The notes: generated from the sequence alone by a model not told the origin. A stretch of 64,000 bases of DNA from CBDUXP01 sp965371225 [NCBI: uncultured bacterium] (GCA_965371225.1 CBDUXP010000014.1:13524-77523), one strand, 5' to 3'. Shown: positions 50,744 through 58,967, counted from the first letter of the stretch. A program made the numbers and translations.

Positions 50744-51583
50744 ATGCCGCATGTGAAGGTTGGCCCCAGCGAGCTGTACTATGAGATCCGGGGCGAGGCG
50801 GGTCCGCCGGTGCTGTATCTGTTGGGGTTGGGCAGCTTCGCGGTGTCGCCGAACGAGTACCGCCTGGAAGATCTGCTGGCGCGGGAAGCGCGGGTGCTGC
50901 TCATGGACACCCGCGGCCTAGCCCGCAGTGCCCCCCATCCGGCGGGGGAGTACAGCATCGAGGGCTTCGCCGATGACGCGGCGGCGCTGATGGACCACGC
51001 CGGTTGGCCGGAGGCGCACCTGGTGGGCACGAGCATGGGCGGCATGATCGCGCAAGCTTTCGCGTACCGGCATCCGGAGCGCATCCGGACCCTGGCCCTC
51101 ATGGCGACCGCCCCTAGCGGGACGGACGGTCTGGCCCCGGACGACGAGACGCTGGCTATCCTCGAAAATCGGGATGGTCTCCCCGCGGCCGAGGCGGGGC
51201 GTCGTGCGTGGACCACGTCCAACACGACGGAATTCATCGAGCACCACCGGGATTATTTGGAGTGGCGTGAGGGCGAAAAGGCCAAGTACCCCGTCAACCG
51301 CGAGGTCTACCGGCAGCACCTGGCAGCGCTGCGGGCATTCGATTCACGGCCGTGGTTGGGGGAACTGCGCTGCCCGACTCTCGTGGCCTGGGGCGAGGCG
51401 GATCGCATCATTCCCGCGCGGAACTCCCAGCGGTTGGCGGAATCCCTCCCCCACGCCGAACGGCTGGCGTTCCCGGGTCTGGGCCACGGGTTTCCCACGG
51501 AGGCGCGCGCCGAGTTGGCCGCGGCCCTCCGCGGCCTCTGGGCCCGGCTGCCCAGCGGCGCACCGGTCGGGGAGCAGGCCTAG
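50744..51583 (+). CDS. Alpha/beta hydrolase
   Basis: A 279-residue alpha/beta-fold hydrolase: VLYLLGLGSFAVSPN near the oxyanion loop, the nucleophile elbow HLVGTSMGGMIAQAFAYR, the acidic residue in VAWGEADRIIPARNS, and the His in FPGLGHGFPTEARAE. The set Ser/Asp/His is complete. Its relatives include carboxylesterases and 3-oxoadipate-enol-lactonase-like enzymes, so the substrate cannot be named. Start ATG 50744. It is convergent with the SDR gene, and the two stops share CTAG at 51580-51583. Confidence 0.85.
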   Translation: MPHVKVGPSELYYEIRGEAGPPVLYLLGLGSFAVSPNEYRLEDLLAREARVLLMDTRGLARSAPHPAGEYSIEGFADDAAALMDHAGWPEAHLVGTSMGGMIAQAFAYRHPERIRTLALMATAPSGTDGLAPDDETLAILENRDGLPAAEAGRRAWTTSNTTEFIEHHRDYLEWREGEKAKYPVNREVYRQHLAALRAFDSRPWLGELRCPTLVAWGEADRIIPARNSQRLAESLPHAERLAFPGLGHGFPTEARAELAAALRGLWARLPSGAPVGEQA

Positions 51584-52368
51584 TCGACCACCATGCCGCC
51601 GCTGGCGTCGATGGCCTGGCCCGTGATGTAGGCCGCGTCCTCCGACGCCAGGAACATGAGCAAGTCGGCCACCTCCTCCGGCGTCTGCACGCGGCCCACG
51701 GGCACATCCGGCAGCACGCCGCCCAGTAACTTACTGATATCGAAGTCGCGCTTGACCTCGGCGCCTTTCTCCTCCGCGGCCCGCCGGGTGGGCGCCGTAT
51801 CGACGATGCCGGGACAGATGCAGTTCACCGTGATGCCGTGCTCGGCCACTTCGGCGGCGGCGCACCGCATGAGCGCGATCAAGGCGGCCTTGGACGCGCT
51901 GTAGGGCGCCAAGTCAGGCGCGGCGACCTTGGCCGCGTAGGAGGCGATGCTGATCACCCGGCCGCCCTCACCCTGCTCCAGCAAGCGCTTGAGGAACTCG
52001 CGGGTACACAGGAACGGCCCCCGCACGTTGACCGCCATCACCCGGTCAAAATCCGACGCGCGACACCGCACCAGGGGCATGCGGCGGTTCACGATGCCGG
52101 CGTTGTTGATGAGCACGTCCAGCCGGCCCGCCCAGTCTTGGGCCGCCCCGAGCATGGCGTCCACATCGGTCGTCTGGGAGACATCGGTCCGGACGGCCAG
52201 CGCGTCGCCACCCGCCTGGGTGATCAGCTTGCGGGTCTCTTCTCCCGCGTGCTCCCGTTGTTCGGCAATGACTACTCTGGCCCCGGCTGCCGCAAACCGT
52301 TGGGCCGTCACACGTCCGATCCCGCTGCCGCCGCCTGTCACGACGACAACCTTGCCGGTGAAATCCAT
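51580..52368 (-). CDS. Short-chain dehydrogenase/reductase
   Basis: A 262-residue classical SDR. It has the cofactor motif VTGGGSGIGRVT (TGxxxGxG), DVLINNAGI (NNAG), an ISIASYAAK serine region, the catalytic Y-x3-K in APYSASKAALIALM, and the ICPGIVDT block after it. Such enzymes reduce or oxidise alcohols and ketones with NAD(P)H. The ATG at 52368 (MDFTGKVVVV) is the natural start; the frame is open to 52401. Two 10-base direct repeats lie upstream. Confidence 0.87.
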   Translation of the reverse strand: MDFTGKVVVVTGGGSGIGRVTAQRFAAAGARVVIAEQREHAGEETRKLITQAGGDALAVRTDVSQTTDVDAMLGAAQDWAGRLDVLINNAGIVNRRMPLVRCRASDFDRVMAVNVRGPFLCTREFLKRLLEQGEGGRVISIASYAAKVAAPDLAPYSASKAALIALMRCAAAEVAEHGITVNCICPGIVDTAPTRRAAEEKGAEVKRDFDISKLLGGVLPDVPVGRVQTPEEVADLLMFLASEDAAYITGQAIDASGGMVVD

Positions 52369-52399
52369 TACGCCCCCCCCGTCACTTCTACTGGATAGC

Positions 52400-52437
52400 A
52401 AGGTGTTGATTGAGCACTACCGTAGAAAAGGTGTTGA
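52400..52437 (+). promoter_or_regulatory. Direct repeats upstream of the SDR gene
   Basis: AAGGTGTTGA occurs twice, at 52400-52409 and 52428-52437, 28 bases apart, in the region where the minus-strand SDR promoter should be. This could be an operator; no regulator gene is adjacent. Confidence 0.35.
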
Positions 52438-52825
52438 ATCCTAACACCCCCGAATGAGGGGTCGCAATCGGGCGGTCCTGGGCCGGCGAAATGAGGCGGA
52501 ATGCACCGGGCCTGGGCAGGGAACGGATGCGGCGCGGTCGGCATAGTTACTCCTTCCGATCGCCCCCCTGCCCGCAGGACGGTGTCTGCATTTTCCTGAG
52601 GAGCCGGTTCGCTCGGGCGCACACCCGGCGCGTCGACTCGGGACTCTTTCATCAGTTTGTGCGCCCTGTGCCCCCACACGCAAGGTCGCGCATCGCCCGC
52701 CTGGCTGGCGGCACCGGTGTGGTGACGGCCCCCAGGCAGAATACGAAAGGCGCAGCGAGTTTCCCCGCCGCGCCCAGTACCTAACTACTTTACGCTTTTG
52801 CGAACGCGAGCGCAAGACCGGTACG
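52438..52825 (+). other. Intergenic stretch without recognised gene
   Basis: About 390 bases between the SDR repeats and the tRNA-His promoter. Several short frames exist on both strands but none has family features, a good start site or normal codon use. I found no known structured RNA motif in it. A non-coding RNA cannot be excluded. Confidence 0.4.
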
Positions 52826-52854
52826 TTGACGCTGGTATAGACGGTACCTATACT
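52826..52854 (+). promoter_or_regulatory. Promoter for tRNA-His
   Basis: TTGACG (52826-52831) and TATACT (52849-52854) with 17 bases between them, 29 bases before the tRNA. This is one of the best sigma-70-type promoters in the window. Confidence 0.7.
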
Positions 52855-52883
52855 ACGCCTTTCGGGCCATATGCCCCTATATG

Positions 52884-52957
52884 GTGGGTGTAGCTCAGGT
52901 GGTTAGAGCGCCAGGTTGTGGCCCTGGAGGCCGGGGGTTCAAGTCCCCTCACTCACC
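52884..52957 (+). tRNA. tRNA-His (GUG)
   Basis: Acceptor GTGGGTG pairs with CACTCAC (one G-T pair); anticodon loop TTGTGGC gives anticodon GTG; T loop TTCAAGT with stem GGGGG/CCCCT. The discriminator is C57 and a G sits at position -1 (52883), as required for tRNA-His. CCA is not encoded in the usual form. Confidence 0.93.
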
Positions 52958-53133
52958 CCCACAGACGCCCCCATCGCGCCCTGGAGACCCTCCCAGGGCG
53001 CTCTGTCTTCAGCTGGACGGCCCCACATTTCCGGCCCGGTCCACGGCGGATGGCGTGCGCCGCTCCTGCATCGCCGCAAGCTATAACTCTTTGATTCCAA
53101 GGTGGTTACAAACGGCTTCCAGATATATTTCGC

Positions 53134-53162
53134 TTGCACTTTCGATATTTATTCGCTATACT
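53134..53162 (+). promoter_or_regulatory. Promoter for dinB
   Basis: TTGCAC (53134-53139) and TATACT (53157-53162) are 17 bases apart. The AAGGAGGTG ribosome-binding site (53174-53182) follows, so this message has a normal short leader. No LexA box was recognised. Confidence 0.6.
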
Positions 53163-53188
53163 TACCGGGTGTGAAGGAGGTGGCGTCT

Positions 53189-54424
53189 GTGGATGACACA
53201 AACGCTCGCGCGATCGTGCATGTGGACCTGGATGCGTTCTTCGCCCAGGTGGAGCAGCGCAACCGGCCCGAGCTGCGCGGGCGACCCGTGATCGTCGGCG
53301 GCGCCGCGGACCAGCGCGGGGTTGTGCACACGGCGACGTACGACGCGCGCGCGCGGGGCGTCACCATCGGCATGCCCCTGCGCCAGGCGAAACGGCTGTG
53401 CCCGCAGGCGGCGTTCCTGAAGGGGCGGGCGGCGGATTACCAGGCGGCGGGCCAGGAAGTGTTCGGCCTGTTGCGGACCATGGCGCCGGTGGTGGAAGCG
53501 GGGTTGGACGAGGCGTACGTGGACCTGACGCCGGCGCGGCGGCAGTGGCCCGACCCCTGGGAGGCCGCCTGCGCCATGAAGGCGCGCATTCTCCGGGAGA
53601 CGCGGCTCGTGGTGTCCGGCGGCGTCGCCACGAACAAGCTCGTGGCCAAGCGCGCGTCGGGCTTCGCGAAACCGAACGGCATCCTGCGCGTGTTCCCCGG
53701 CGGCGAGGCCGACTTCCTGGCCGACCAGCCCATCACGCAGTTGCTCGGCGTGGGGCCCAAGACGCGCAAGCTCTTCCGTGCGCTGTGCATCGAAACCATC
53801 GGCCAGTTCGCGGCCATCGACCGGCGCGCCGTCGAAGCCGCCTTCGGCTCCGCCGGGGTGGAGCTGCACGAACGCGCGCACGGGCGCGACACCACGCGGG
53901 TGCTGCAGCGCGCGATTCCCAAGTCCATCAGCCGCGTGACCGCGTTTCCCGCCGACACCCACGACCGCGACCACATCCGCGGCATGCTGCATTATTTGGT
54001 CGAGCGGGCGGGCCGGCGGTTGCGGGCGGACGCGCTCATGGCCGGGGCGGTGGGGCTGACGCTGCACTACGCGGACGGGGAGTGGAAGACGCGGACCGAA
54101 AAACTCGCGGGGCCGACGGATACCGACCCGGTGCTGTACGCGCAGGTACGGCGGCTGCTGGCGCGGCACCACACCCGGCGCACGAGCCTGCGGCGGGTAG
54201 GGGTGCGACTCACGCAGATTCAACCCCTGAGCGAACAGCTCGACATCTTTGCCGCGGCCGACGAGGCGAAGGTGGAGCGGCTTGTGGCGACCATCGACCG
54301 CGTGCGCACCAAGTACGGTTTCAACGCGCTCACCGTCGGCGCCACCATCCACCTGCTCGCCCGCGTCGCCCAAGACCCCGACGGCGACGGCTTCACCCTC
54401 TTCAACCCCGCGTTGACTTTATAG
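53189..54424 (+). CDS. dinB: DNA polymerase IV (Y-family)
   Basis: Translesion DNA polymerase. The 411-residue protein has the Y-family palm: IVHVDLDAFFAQVEQ with the metal-binding Asp residues, GGAADQRGVVHTATYDAR, and AGLDEAYVDLT with the second acidic pair. A VSGGVATNKLVAKRAS helix-hairpin-helix region, LLGVGPKTRK and the little-finger domain to the C-terminus follow. Length and order match DinB rather than UmuC or ImuB; the C-terminal clamp-binding peptide may be the LDIFAAADE-like stretch (QLDIF). The GTG at 53189 is chosen because AAGGAGGTG lies 6 bases upstream; the frame is open from 53102. dnaE2 lies 4.5 kb downstream. Confidence 0.93.
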   Translation: MDDTNARAIVHVDLDAFFAQVEQRNRPELRGRPVIVGGAADQRGVVHTATYDARARGVTIGMPLRQAKRLCPQAAFLKGRAADYQAAGQEVFGLLRTMAPVVEAGLDEAYVDLTPARRQWPDPWEAACAMKARILRETRLVVSGGVATNKLVAKRASGFAKPNGILRVFPGGEADFLADQPITQLLGVGPKTRKLFRALCIETIGQFAAIDRRAVEAAFGSAGVELHERAHGRDTTRVLQRAIPKSISRVTAFPADTHDRDHIRGMLHYLVERAGRRLRADALMAGAVGLTLHYADGEWKTRTEKLAGPTDTDPVLYAQVRRLLARHHTRRTSLRRVGVRLTQIQPLSEQLDIFAAADEAKVERLVATIDRVRTKYGFNALTVGATIHLLARVAQDPDGDGFTLFNPALTL

Positions 54425-54496
54425 TGCTATCGATAAGACAAGGCGGTCGCGGGAAACGCGGCGCTGGATTCCGGGCCGGGCGGATCAAAAGATTAC

Positions 54497-54568
54497 CCAC
54501 CAAGGCACCAAGGACACGAAGATAGGAAGATGGAAGGAAACCGCAGATTACGCAGATTCATGCAGATA
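54497..54568 (+). repeat. Fragmentary palindromic-repeat arms between dinB and the MNT gene
   Basis: Two left arms without partners: CCACCAAGGCACCAAGGACA at 54497-54516 (continuing to 54521), and AACCGCAGATTACGCAGATT at 54539-54558 (continuing to about 54568). The rest of the gap 54425-54733 shows no gene. It may be a decayed or deleted copy. Confidence 0.7.
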
Positions 54569-54733
54569 GAATTTTGCTAGGGGCCGGTCTTTGTCGCCGC
54601 CGAGCCCGGCATCCCGCTCTGCGCTTCGCGCAATCGCTTTCCCCTTCAACCGGCCCGCGTGGGCGGGCACGCAGAAACCGGGCGGTTACGGCTGCGGCAG
54701 CTACCGCGGTAGTATCTATAGGGAGGAGCCAAG

Positions 54734-55054
54734 ATGAGTATTGACGAATCGGTAGTCGCGGAGATTGTCCGGCGCGTCCGGCGGGTAGCGCAGCCGGAAC
54801 GCATCATGTTGTTCGGCTCGGCCGTGACCGGTGGGATGACCGAAGACAGCGATATCGACGTGCTCGTCCTCGAAAAGGCTCCAGATCACATGCGAGCCGA
54901 GAGTGTCCGAGTCAGGGACGCTCTCCGGGGGCTCGGCTACCCGTTTGACGTGATCGTCATGGCGGTCGACCGTTTTGAGGAAACCAAGGACGTGATCGGT
55001 GGGATCGCCTATCCGGCCCATAAGTATGGGACAGTCATTTATGAAGCTGCCTGA
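54734..55054 (+). CDS. Minimal nucleotidyltransferase (MNT) protein
   Basis: A 106-residue protein of the MNT type, antitoxin-like partner of HEPN proteins. It has the nucleotidyltransferase signature LFGSAVTGGMTEDSDIDVLV (GS-x-D-x-D). In known HEPN/MNT pairs the MNT protein adds nucleotides to the HEPN toxin and blocks it. AGGGAGGAG lies just before the ATG. The end overlaps the HEPN gene, whose ATG is at 55041, by 14 bases. The nucleotidyltransferase motif looks intact although the partner is broken. Confidence 0.85.
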   Translation: MSIDESVVAEIVRRVRRVAQPERIMLFGSAVTGGMTEDSDIDVLVLEKAPDHMRAESVRVRDALRGLGYPFDVIVMAVDRFEETKDVIGGIAYPAHKYGTVIYEAA

Positions 55055-55416
55055 GGAGGTGCGCCGCGACTTTATTCGGCAATGGCTTGCCAAGGCCGAG
55101 GAAGATTTCAGCCTGATCGAGCATCTGCATACCCAGGGGGGAAGCTATTTGAGCGCTATTGGGTTCCACGCACAACAGGCTGCAGAAAAATTCTGCAAGG
55201 CATTTCTCGTTTGTCACCAAGTGGAGTTTCCGAAAACGCACGACCTCGGTGAACTCTTGGAACTCGTAGCAACGGTCGATGTCGCGCTCAGCAACTCGCT
55301 TCAAGGTATTACCGAACTGAATTCATACAGCGGCAGATGCGCAGGTGGCCGTCGAATTGGCCGCTAAAGCGCGAACGACGATCCGGAACGCGCTACGGGA
55401 TTACATCGAACCGTAA
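55041..55416 (+). pseudogene. HEPN-domain protein with a frameshifted, deleted C-terminus
   Basis: The frame from ATG 55041 encodes the HEPN N-terminal helices: WLAKAEEDFSLIEHL and FHAQQAAEKFCKAFLVCHQV, then FPKTHDLGELLEL, which is the classic HEPN pattern. It stops at 55365-55367 after LNSYSGRCAGGRR. In the +1 frame the expected C-terminal helix continues from 55333 (ADAQVAVELAAKARTTIRNA, then LRDYIEP) to TAA at 55414. The segment that should lie between, including the usual RYP-like region and the R-x4-6-H catalytic part, is missing. So a deletion with a shift seems to have inactivated the toxin half. A sequencing error could explain the frameshift but not the missing residues. Confidence 0.65.
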
Positions 55417-55441
55417 GACGCGCACGCAGGGGACGGTGGTG

Positions 55442-55981
55442 ATGTCAGAGCGCGTTGCGGCACGTGGGACGATTCTGGAAACCGCCCGGCTGCGGTTGCG
55501 GCGGCTGGTGCCGGCGGATCTGGACCCGCTAGGCCGCATCCTGGACGAGCCGGAGGTGGTGCGGTATCTCGGCTCGAAAGAGACTCAGCTCGCCGCGACG
55601 CGGCAGTGGCTGGAGGTCTACGACACGCAGGGCTACGGCATGCTGACGGCCGAGCTGAAGGCAACGGGCGCGTACGTGGGCCGCATCGGGTTCGCCGTGC
55701 AACACGTCGATGGGCACGACGAAGTGGAAGTCGGCTGGGTGGTCGCCCGCGAGCATTGGGGCCGGGGCCTCGCCACCGAAGCGGCCCGCGCGCTGCTCGA
55801 CTACGGGTTCCGCTGGCACCGGTTCCCGCGTATCATCTCCCTTATCGATCCGGCGAACGCGGCCTCCATCGCCGTCGCCCGCAAGATTGGCGAGACCCAC
55901 GAGCGCGATGTGGCCATGTTCGGCAAGCCGGTCATCCACGTATTCGTCATCCAGGCCGAAGTGCATGCCTCCACGGCGTGA
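55442..55981 (+). CDS. GNAT-family N-acetyltransferase, RimJ/RimL-like
   Basis: A 179-residue acetyltransferase. The start TILETARLRLRRLVPADLD is typical of RimJ/RimL-like (Acetyltransf_3) proteins, followed by AYVGRIGFAVQHVDG, EVGWVVAREHWGRGLATEAA (the acetyl-CoA loop is WGRGLATEA), and DPANAASIAVARKIG, then RDVAMFGKPVIHVF at the end. Such enzymes acetylate N-termini of proteins, including ribosomal proteins, or small amines; the target here is unknown. GTG 55439 or ATG 55442 is the start. The end overlaps the next gene by 17 bases. Confidence 0.85.
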   Translation: MSERVAARGTILETARLRLRRLVPADLDPLGRILDEPEVVRYLGSKETQLAATRQWLEVYDTQGYGMLTAELKATGAYVGRIGFAVQHVDGHDEVEVGWVVAREHWGRGLATEAARALLDYGFRWHRFPRIISLIDPANAASIAVARKIGETHERDVAMFGKPVIHVFVIQAEVHASTA

Positions 55982-57530
55982 CCGCGCCGCCCCCGCTAGC
56001 GCGCGGTGGGCTGCCTCCGCGTCGGTGGGGGAGGCGGCGTCCACCGCCCCCGCGCCGGCACTGCCGTGGCGGATACTCCTGGCGTTGCTGGTCGCCGCGG
56101 CCATCGTCCGCTTCGTCGGCCTGACGATTTACCCCGCCCTCGAAGCTGATGAGGGGCTGTGGACCAACTGCAGCAAGAATTTCGTCGCGTTCGGCGATTG
56201 GTTCATGGACGGCCGCACGCACGTGGTGCTGGCCCCGGTGTTCCACGCGCTCTCCGTGGCGCTGTTTACGCTGACAGGCCCGAGCATCGGCGCGGTCCGC
56301 GCCCTGAGTGCGCTCGCCGGCGCGCTGGCCGTGCCGGTGCTGTACCTGCTCGTCTTGCGCGTCACGCGGCAGCCGCGGACGGCGTTGGGCGCCGCCGTCC
56401 TGTTCGGGTTCAGCCACTGGACCATCGCGGTATCCCGCAAGGCGATGGTCGAACCGCTGCAACTCTGCCTGATCCTGGTGGGGGCGCTCGTGCTGCTCGG
56501 CCCGCGCCGCTGGTGGCGCACGCCCGCGGCCGGTGTGGTGTTTGCGCTCGTGCTGCTGACCAAACTGAACGCGGCCATCGTGCTCCTGGCCTTCGCCGCC
56601 ACCCTGCTCCTGCCGGCGACGGCGGACGACGCGCCGCGCGATCCCCGGCGACTCGGGCGGGCGGCGCTGCTGCTCGGGGTAGCGCTGGGGCTGGCGGGGG
56701 CGGTCTACGGCGCGGTGTACCTGGCGACGCCGGAACACTTCGTCCGCGCCTTCGCCTTTGAACTGGACGGGGCGCACTTCCAGTCCCGGGCGAACCCGCT
56801 CGTGCAGGTCGGGCGATTCGCGTTGGATCCCGTGCTGGCGTCCAACACGGTGTTCGCGCTCTTTCGCCAAGTGCCCTTCCTGATGGTGTTAGCGGTGGTG
56901 GGACTACCGGTCGGGCTCTTTGCGCGGTCCCGGGAGGCGGCGCCGTTCGGCCTCTGGGCGGGATTCACCGTGGTGTTCTTCCTCCTGCAATTGTTTCAGC
57001 CCATCCGCTACTTCCTGCTGGCGCTGCCGGCGCTCGCGTTCTTCGGGGCGCTTACGCTCGACCGGCTGGCCGCACCGGCGGCGGGCGACCGGGCCGGGCG
57101 GTGGATTTGGGGCACGGCCCTGGGTCTGTACGTGCTTTTCAATCTCAGCCGCGTGGGGGTCAGCATGGTGGTGAACCGCGATACCCGGTTGCAGACCGTC
57201 GTCGCGTGGGCCGCGGCCCATACGGAACCCACGGACCGCATCATGGCGGCGGGCTACTTCTGCACGGACCTGCCCCACCGCGCGTATGCCTACTACCATT
57301 TCGCTCGGGATCCCGCGGACCTGGTGGCGAACGTGCACGCGTTAGACATCGACTACGTCATTTACGACTCGGGGGAATGGCGCCAGGAGTTGGGAGACAC
57401 ACTGGCGGCGCACTTCACGCCGGTGATGCAGTGGCCGTTCGGCGTGGTCTATCGGGTGGCCCCACTTACGCCCGCGTCCGCGGAGGCCGGGCAGGCACCA
57501 CGGGCGATCGGTGCGACCGATGCCGGCTGA
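55965..57530 (+). CDS. GT39/ArnT-like integral membrane glycosyltransferase
   Basis: A 521-residue protein with about ten to eleven membrane helices, beginning with LPWRILLALLVAAAIVRFVG. The first periplasmic loop has the acidic pair in PALEADEGLW, which is the conserved acidic site of the ArnT/PMT family, then THVVLAPVFHALSVALF. The C-terminal soluble part (about 400-521) contains DRIMAAGYFCTDLPH. These enzymes use polyprenyl-phosphate sugars as donors. It differs from the window-edge GT39 protein. ATG 55965 overlaps the GNAT gene. The acceptor is unknown. Confidence 0.8.
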   Translation: MPPRRDRAAPASARWAASASVGEAASTAPAPALPWRILLALLVAAAIVRFVGLTIYPALEADEGLWTNCSKNFVAFGDWFMDGRTHVVLAPVFHALSVALFTLTGPSIGAVRALSALAGALAVPVLYLLVLRVTRQPRTALGAAVLFGFSHWTIAVSRKAMVEPLQLCLILVGALVLLGPRRWWRTPAAGVVFALVLLTKLNAAIVLLAFAATLLLPATADDAPRDPRRLGRAALLLGVALGLAGAVYGAVYLATPEHFVRAFAFELDGAHFQSRANPLVQVGRFALDPVLASNTVFALFRQVPFLMVLAVVGLPVGLFARSREAAPFGLWAGFTVVFFLLQLFQPIRYFLLALPALAFFGALTLDRLAAPAAGDRAGRWIWGTALGLYVLFNLSRVGVSMVVNRDTRLQTVVAWAAAHTEPTDRIMAAGYFCTDLPHRAYAYYHFARDPADLVANVHALDIDYVIYDSGEWRQELGDTLAAHFTPVMQWPFGVVYRVAPLTPASAEAGQAPRAIGATDAG

Positions 57531-57609
57531 GGGTCCAGCGCTGCTGCGTGTTTTTTTGCGTCTGTGTTTCGTCTTTTGTTCGTCAGACGAGCTGAGAGGG
57601 GCTGCGCCG

Positions 57610-58227
57610 TTACAACTCGCCGCTCTGGATGAGTTCGCGGAGGTAGGCGTTCATGGACATGCAGCGCTTCGCCCCGTTGCGCAACTCGTCCGGATTCGTC
57701 TGGGACATGTACACCTGCACTCGTGGGCGCAACTCGTAGGGGAGTGGCACGTGGGAGCCGATGGTGTGATTCGCCGAATTCGGCCGGCCGAACAGGGGGC
57801 ATTGCAAGTGAATCACGTGCTGCGCTTGCGACGGGGGCAGGTTCCGCGCCGCGAATTGGTGCAGGAACTGCTCCTGCTCGAACGCGTCCACCCGCCGCAT
57901 CACTTCCTGCTCCAACACGTGATGGTCCCACCAGCGGATGAAATCTGGCTCGCGCACCCCCTCGCGTTGCAGCGCCTCCCACCGCGCCAGCCCCTTCGGC
58001 GTTTTGCGCAACCCGTCCAGCAGCCGGCGGCCGCGGCGCGGTGGCTGCTGCATGAGCGGCTGCCCGGCGAGCGTCTTCTGCGCCTCTTTCACCAGCCGCT
58101 TCGCCGCCTTCTGCGCTTGCCGCGGCTCCAGCCCGAACCGGTGCGCGAACAGCTCCGCGCATTTCTCGCTCAATTCCTTGGCCAGCCGTTTCTGCTCCGG
58201 CTTGCCGAATCCCACCGCTGTCGCCAT
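57610..58227 (-). CDS. Paralogue 1 of a tandem pair of unknown proteins
   Basis: A 205-residue, highly charged, helical protein with no signal or membrane segment. It is about 50-60% identical, over its full length, to the protein encoded at 58288-58908. Shared blocks are VGFGKPE, FGLEPRQAQKAAKRLVKEA, PPRRGRRLLDGL, WDHHVLEQEVMRRVDAFEQE, FAARNLP, and the end KRCMSMNAYLRELI. Its promoter is TATACT at 58253-58258 (minus strand), ending 26 bases before the ATG, the same distance as in paralogue 2. Function unknown. Confidence 0.65.
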   Translation of the reverse strand: MATAVGFGKPEQKRLAKELSEKCAELFAHRFGLEPRQAQKAAKRLVKEAQKTLAGQPLMQQPPRRGRRLLDGLRKTPKGLARWEALQREGVREPDFIRWWDHHVLEQEVMRRVDAFEQEQFLHQFAARNLPPSQAQHVIHLQCPLFGRPNSANHTIGSHVPLPYELRPRVQVYMSQTNPDELRNGAKRCMSMNAYLRELIQSGEL

Positions 58228-58252
58228 ACGAGTTCCCCCCGAAAGAGGGTGC

Positions 58253-58258
58253 AGTATA
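58253..58258 (-). promoter_or_regulatory. -10 box TATACT for paralogue 1
   Basis: On the minus strand GGTATACTG lies 26 bases before the ATG at 58227, with GGGGGGA close to the start codon as ribosome-binding site. Confidence 0.5.
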
Positions 58259-58287
58259 CCGGACGGGGCCGAACCCGCCGGCCGGCC

Positions 58288-58908
58288 CTACAGCTTCCGT
58301 TGGGTGATCAGCTCGCGGAGGTAGGCGTTGAGCGACAGGCAGCGTTTCGCTTCTTTTCGCACCGTGGCCGGATCCGCCCGCGCCAGATAGGCCTGCACCC
58401 GCGGGCGCAGCTCGTCGGGCAGCGGGGCATGGGGGTTTACCGAATGCATCGAGCCCGGCGGGGGGCCGAACACCGGATACTGCCGCCGCAATTCAAGCTC
58501 CGCATACTCCAGCGGCAGGTTGCGCGCGGCGAGCCGCTCCACGAACTGCTCCTGTTCGAACGAATCCAGCCGGCGCATGACCTCCTGCTCCAGCACGTGC
58601 AAATCCCACCAGCGCACGAAGTCCCGCTCGCGCACTCCCTCACGCTTCAGCATCTTGAGCAGGCGCTGCCCGCGGCGCGACTTGAGCACTTGGTCCAACC
58701 GCCGCTGGCCCCGGCGGGGGGGCTCGTGGACCAGCGCCTGGCCGTCCACCATTTTGCGCGCCGTTTTCACCAGACGCTTGGCCGTCTGGTGGGCTTGCTG
58801 CGGCTCCAAGCCGAACCCGTGGGCCAGCCGGTCGGTGCACGTGGCGGTCAAATCCGCCGCCAGTTGCTTCAGTTCCGGCTTGCCAAACCCCACCACGCGC
58901 GTCGCCAT
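58288..58908 (-). CDS. Paralogue 2 of a tandem pair of unknown proteins
   Basis: A 206-residue protein closely related to paralogue 1 (57610-58227). Matches include VVGFGKPELKQLA, FGLEPQQAHQTAKRLVKTA, the Arg-rich PPRRGQRRLDQVL, WDLHVLEQEVMRRLDSFEQE, LAARNLPL, LPDELRPRVQAYL and the end KRCLSLNAYLRELI. The pair arose by tandem duplication. Conserved Trp, His and Glu in the WDxHVLEQE segment would be candidates for a functional site. Promoter TATACT at 58934-58939 (minus strand) is at the same distance as in paralogue 1. It is divergent from dnaE2. Confidence 0.65.
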   Translation of the reverse strand: MATRVVGFGKPELKQLAADLTATCTDRLAHGFGLEPQQAHQTAKRLVKTARKMVDGQALVHEPPRRGQRRLDQVLKSRRGQRLLKMLKREGVRERDFVRWWDLHVLEQEVMRRLDSFEQEQFVERLAARNLPLEYAELELRRQYPVFGPPPGSMHSVNPHAPLPDELRPRVQAYLARADPATVRKEAKRCLSLNAYLRELITQRKL

Positions 58909-58933
58909 ACCGGTGCTCCCCCGAGAACGCGCC

Positions 58934-58939
58934 AGTATA
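58934..58939 (-). promoter_or_regulatory. -10 box TATACT for paralogue 2
   Basis: GGTATACTG on the minus strand lies 26 bases before the ATG at 58908, identical in spacing to paralogue 1. Confidence 0.5.
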
Positions 58940-58967
58940 CCGTGCGGCGCGGACGGAGCGGGTGCCC

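Noticed and set aside
52881-53174. Plus-strand frame reading VAQVVRAPGCGPGG
   Set aside because: This is the well-known false translation of a tRNA gene (tRNA-His here).
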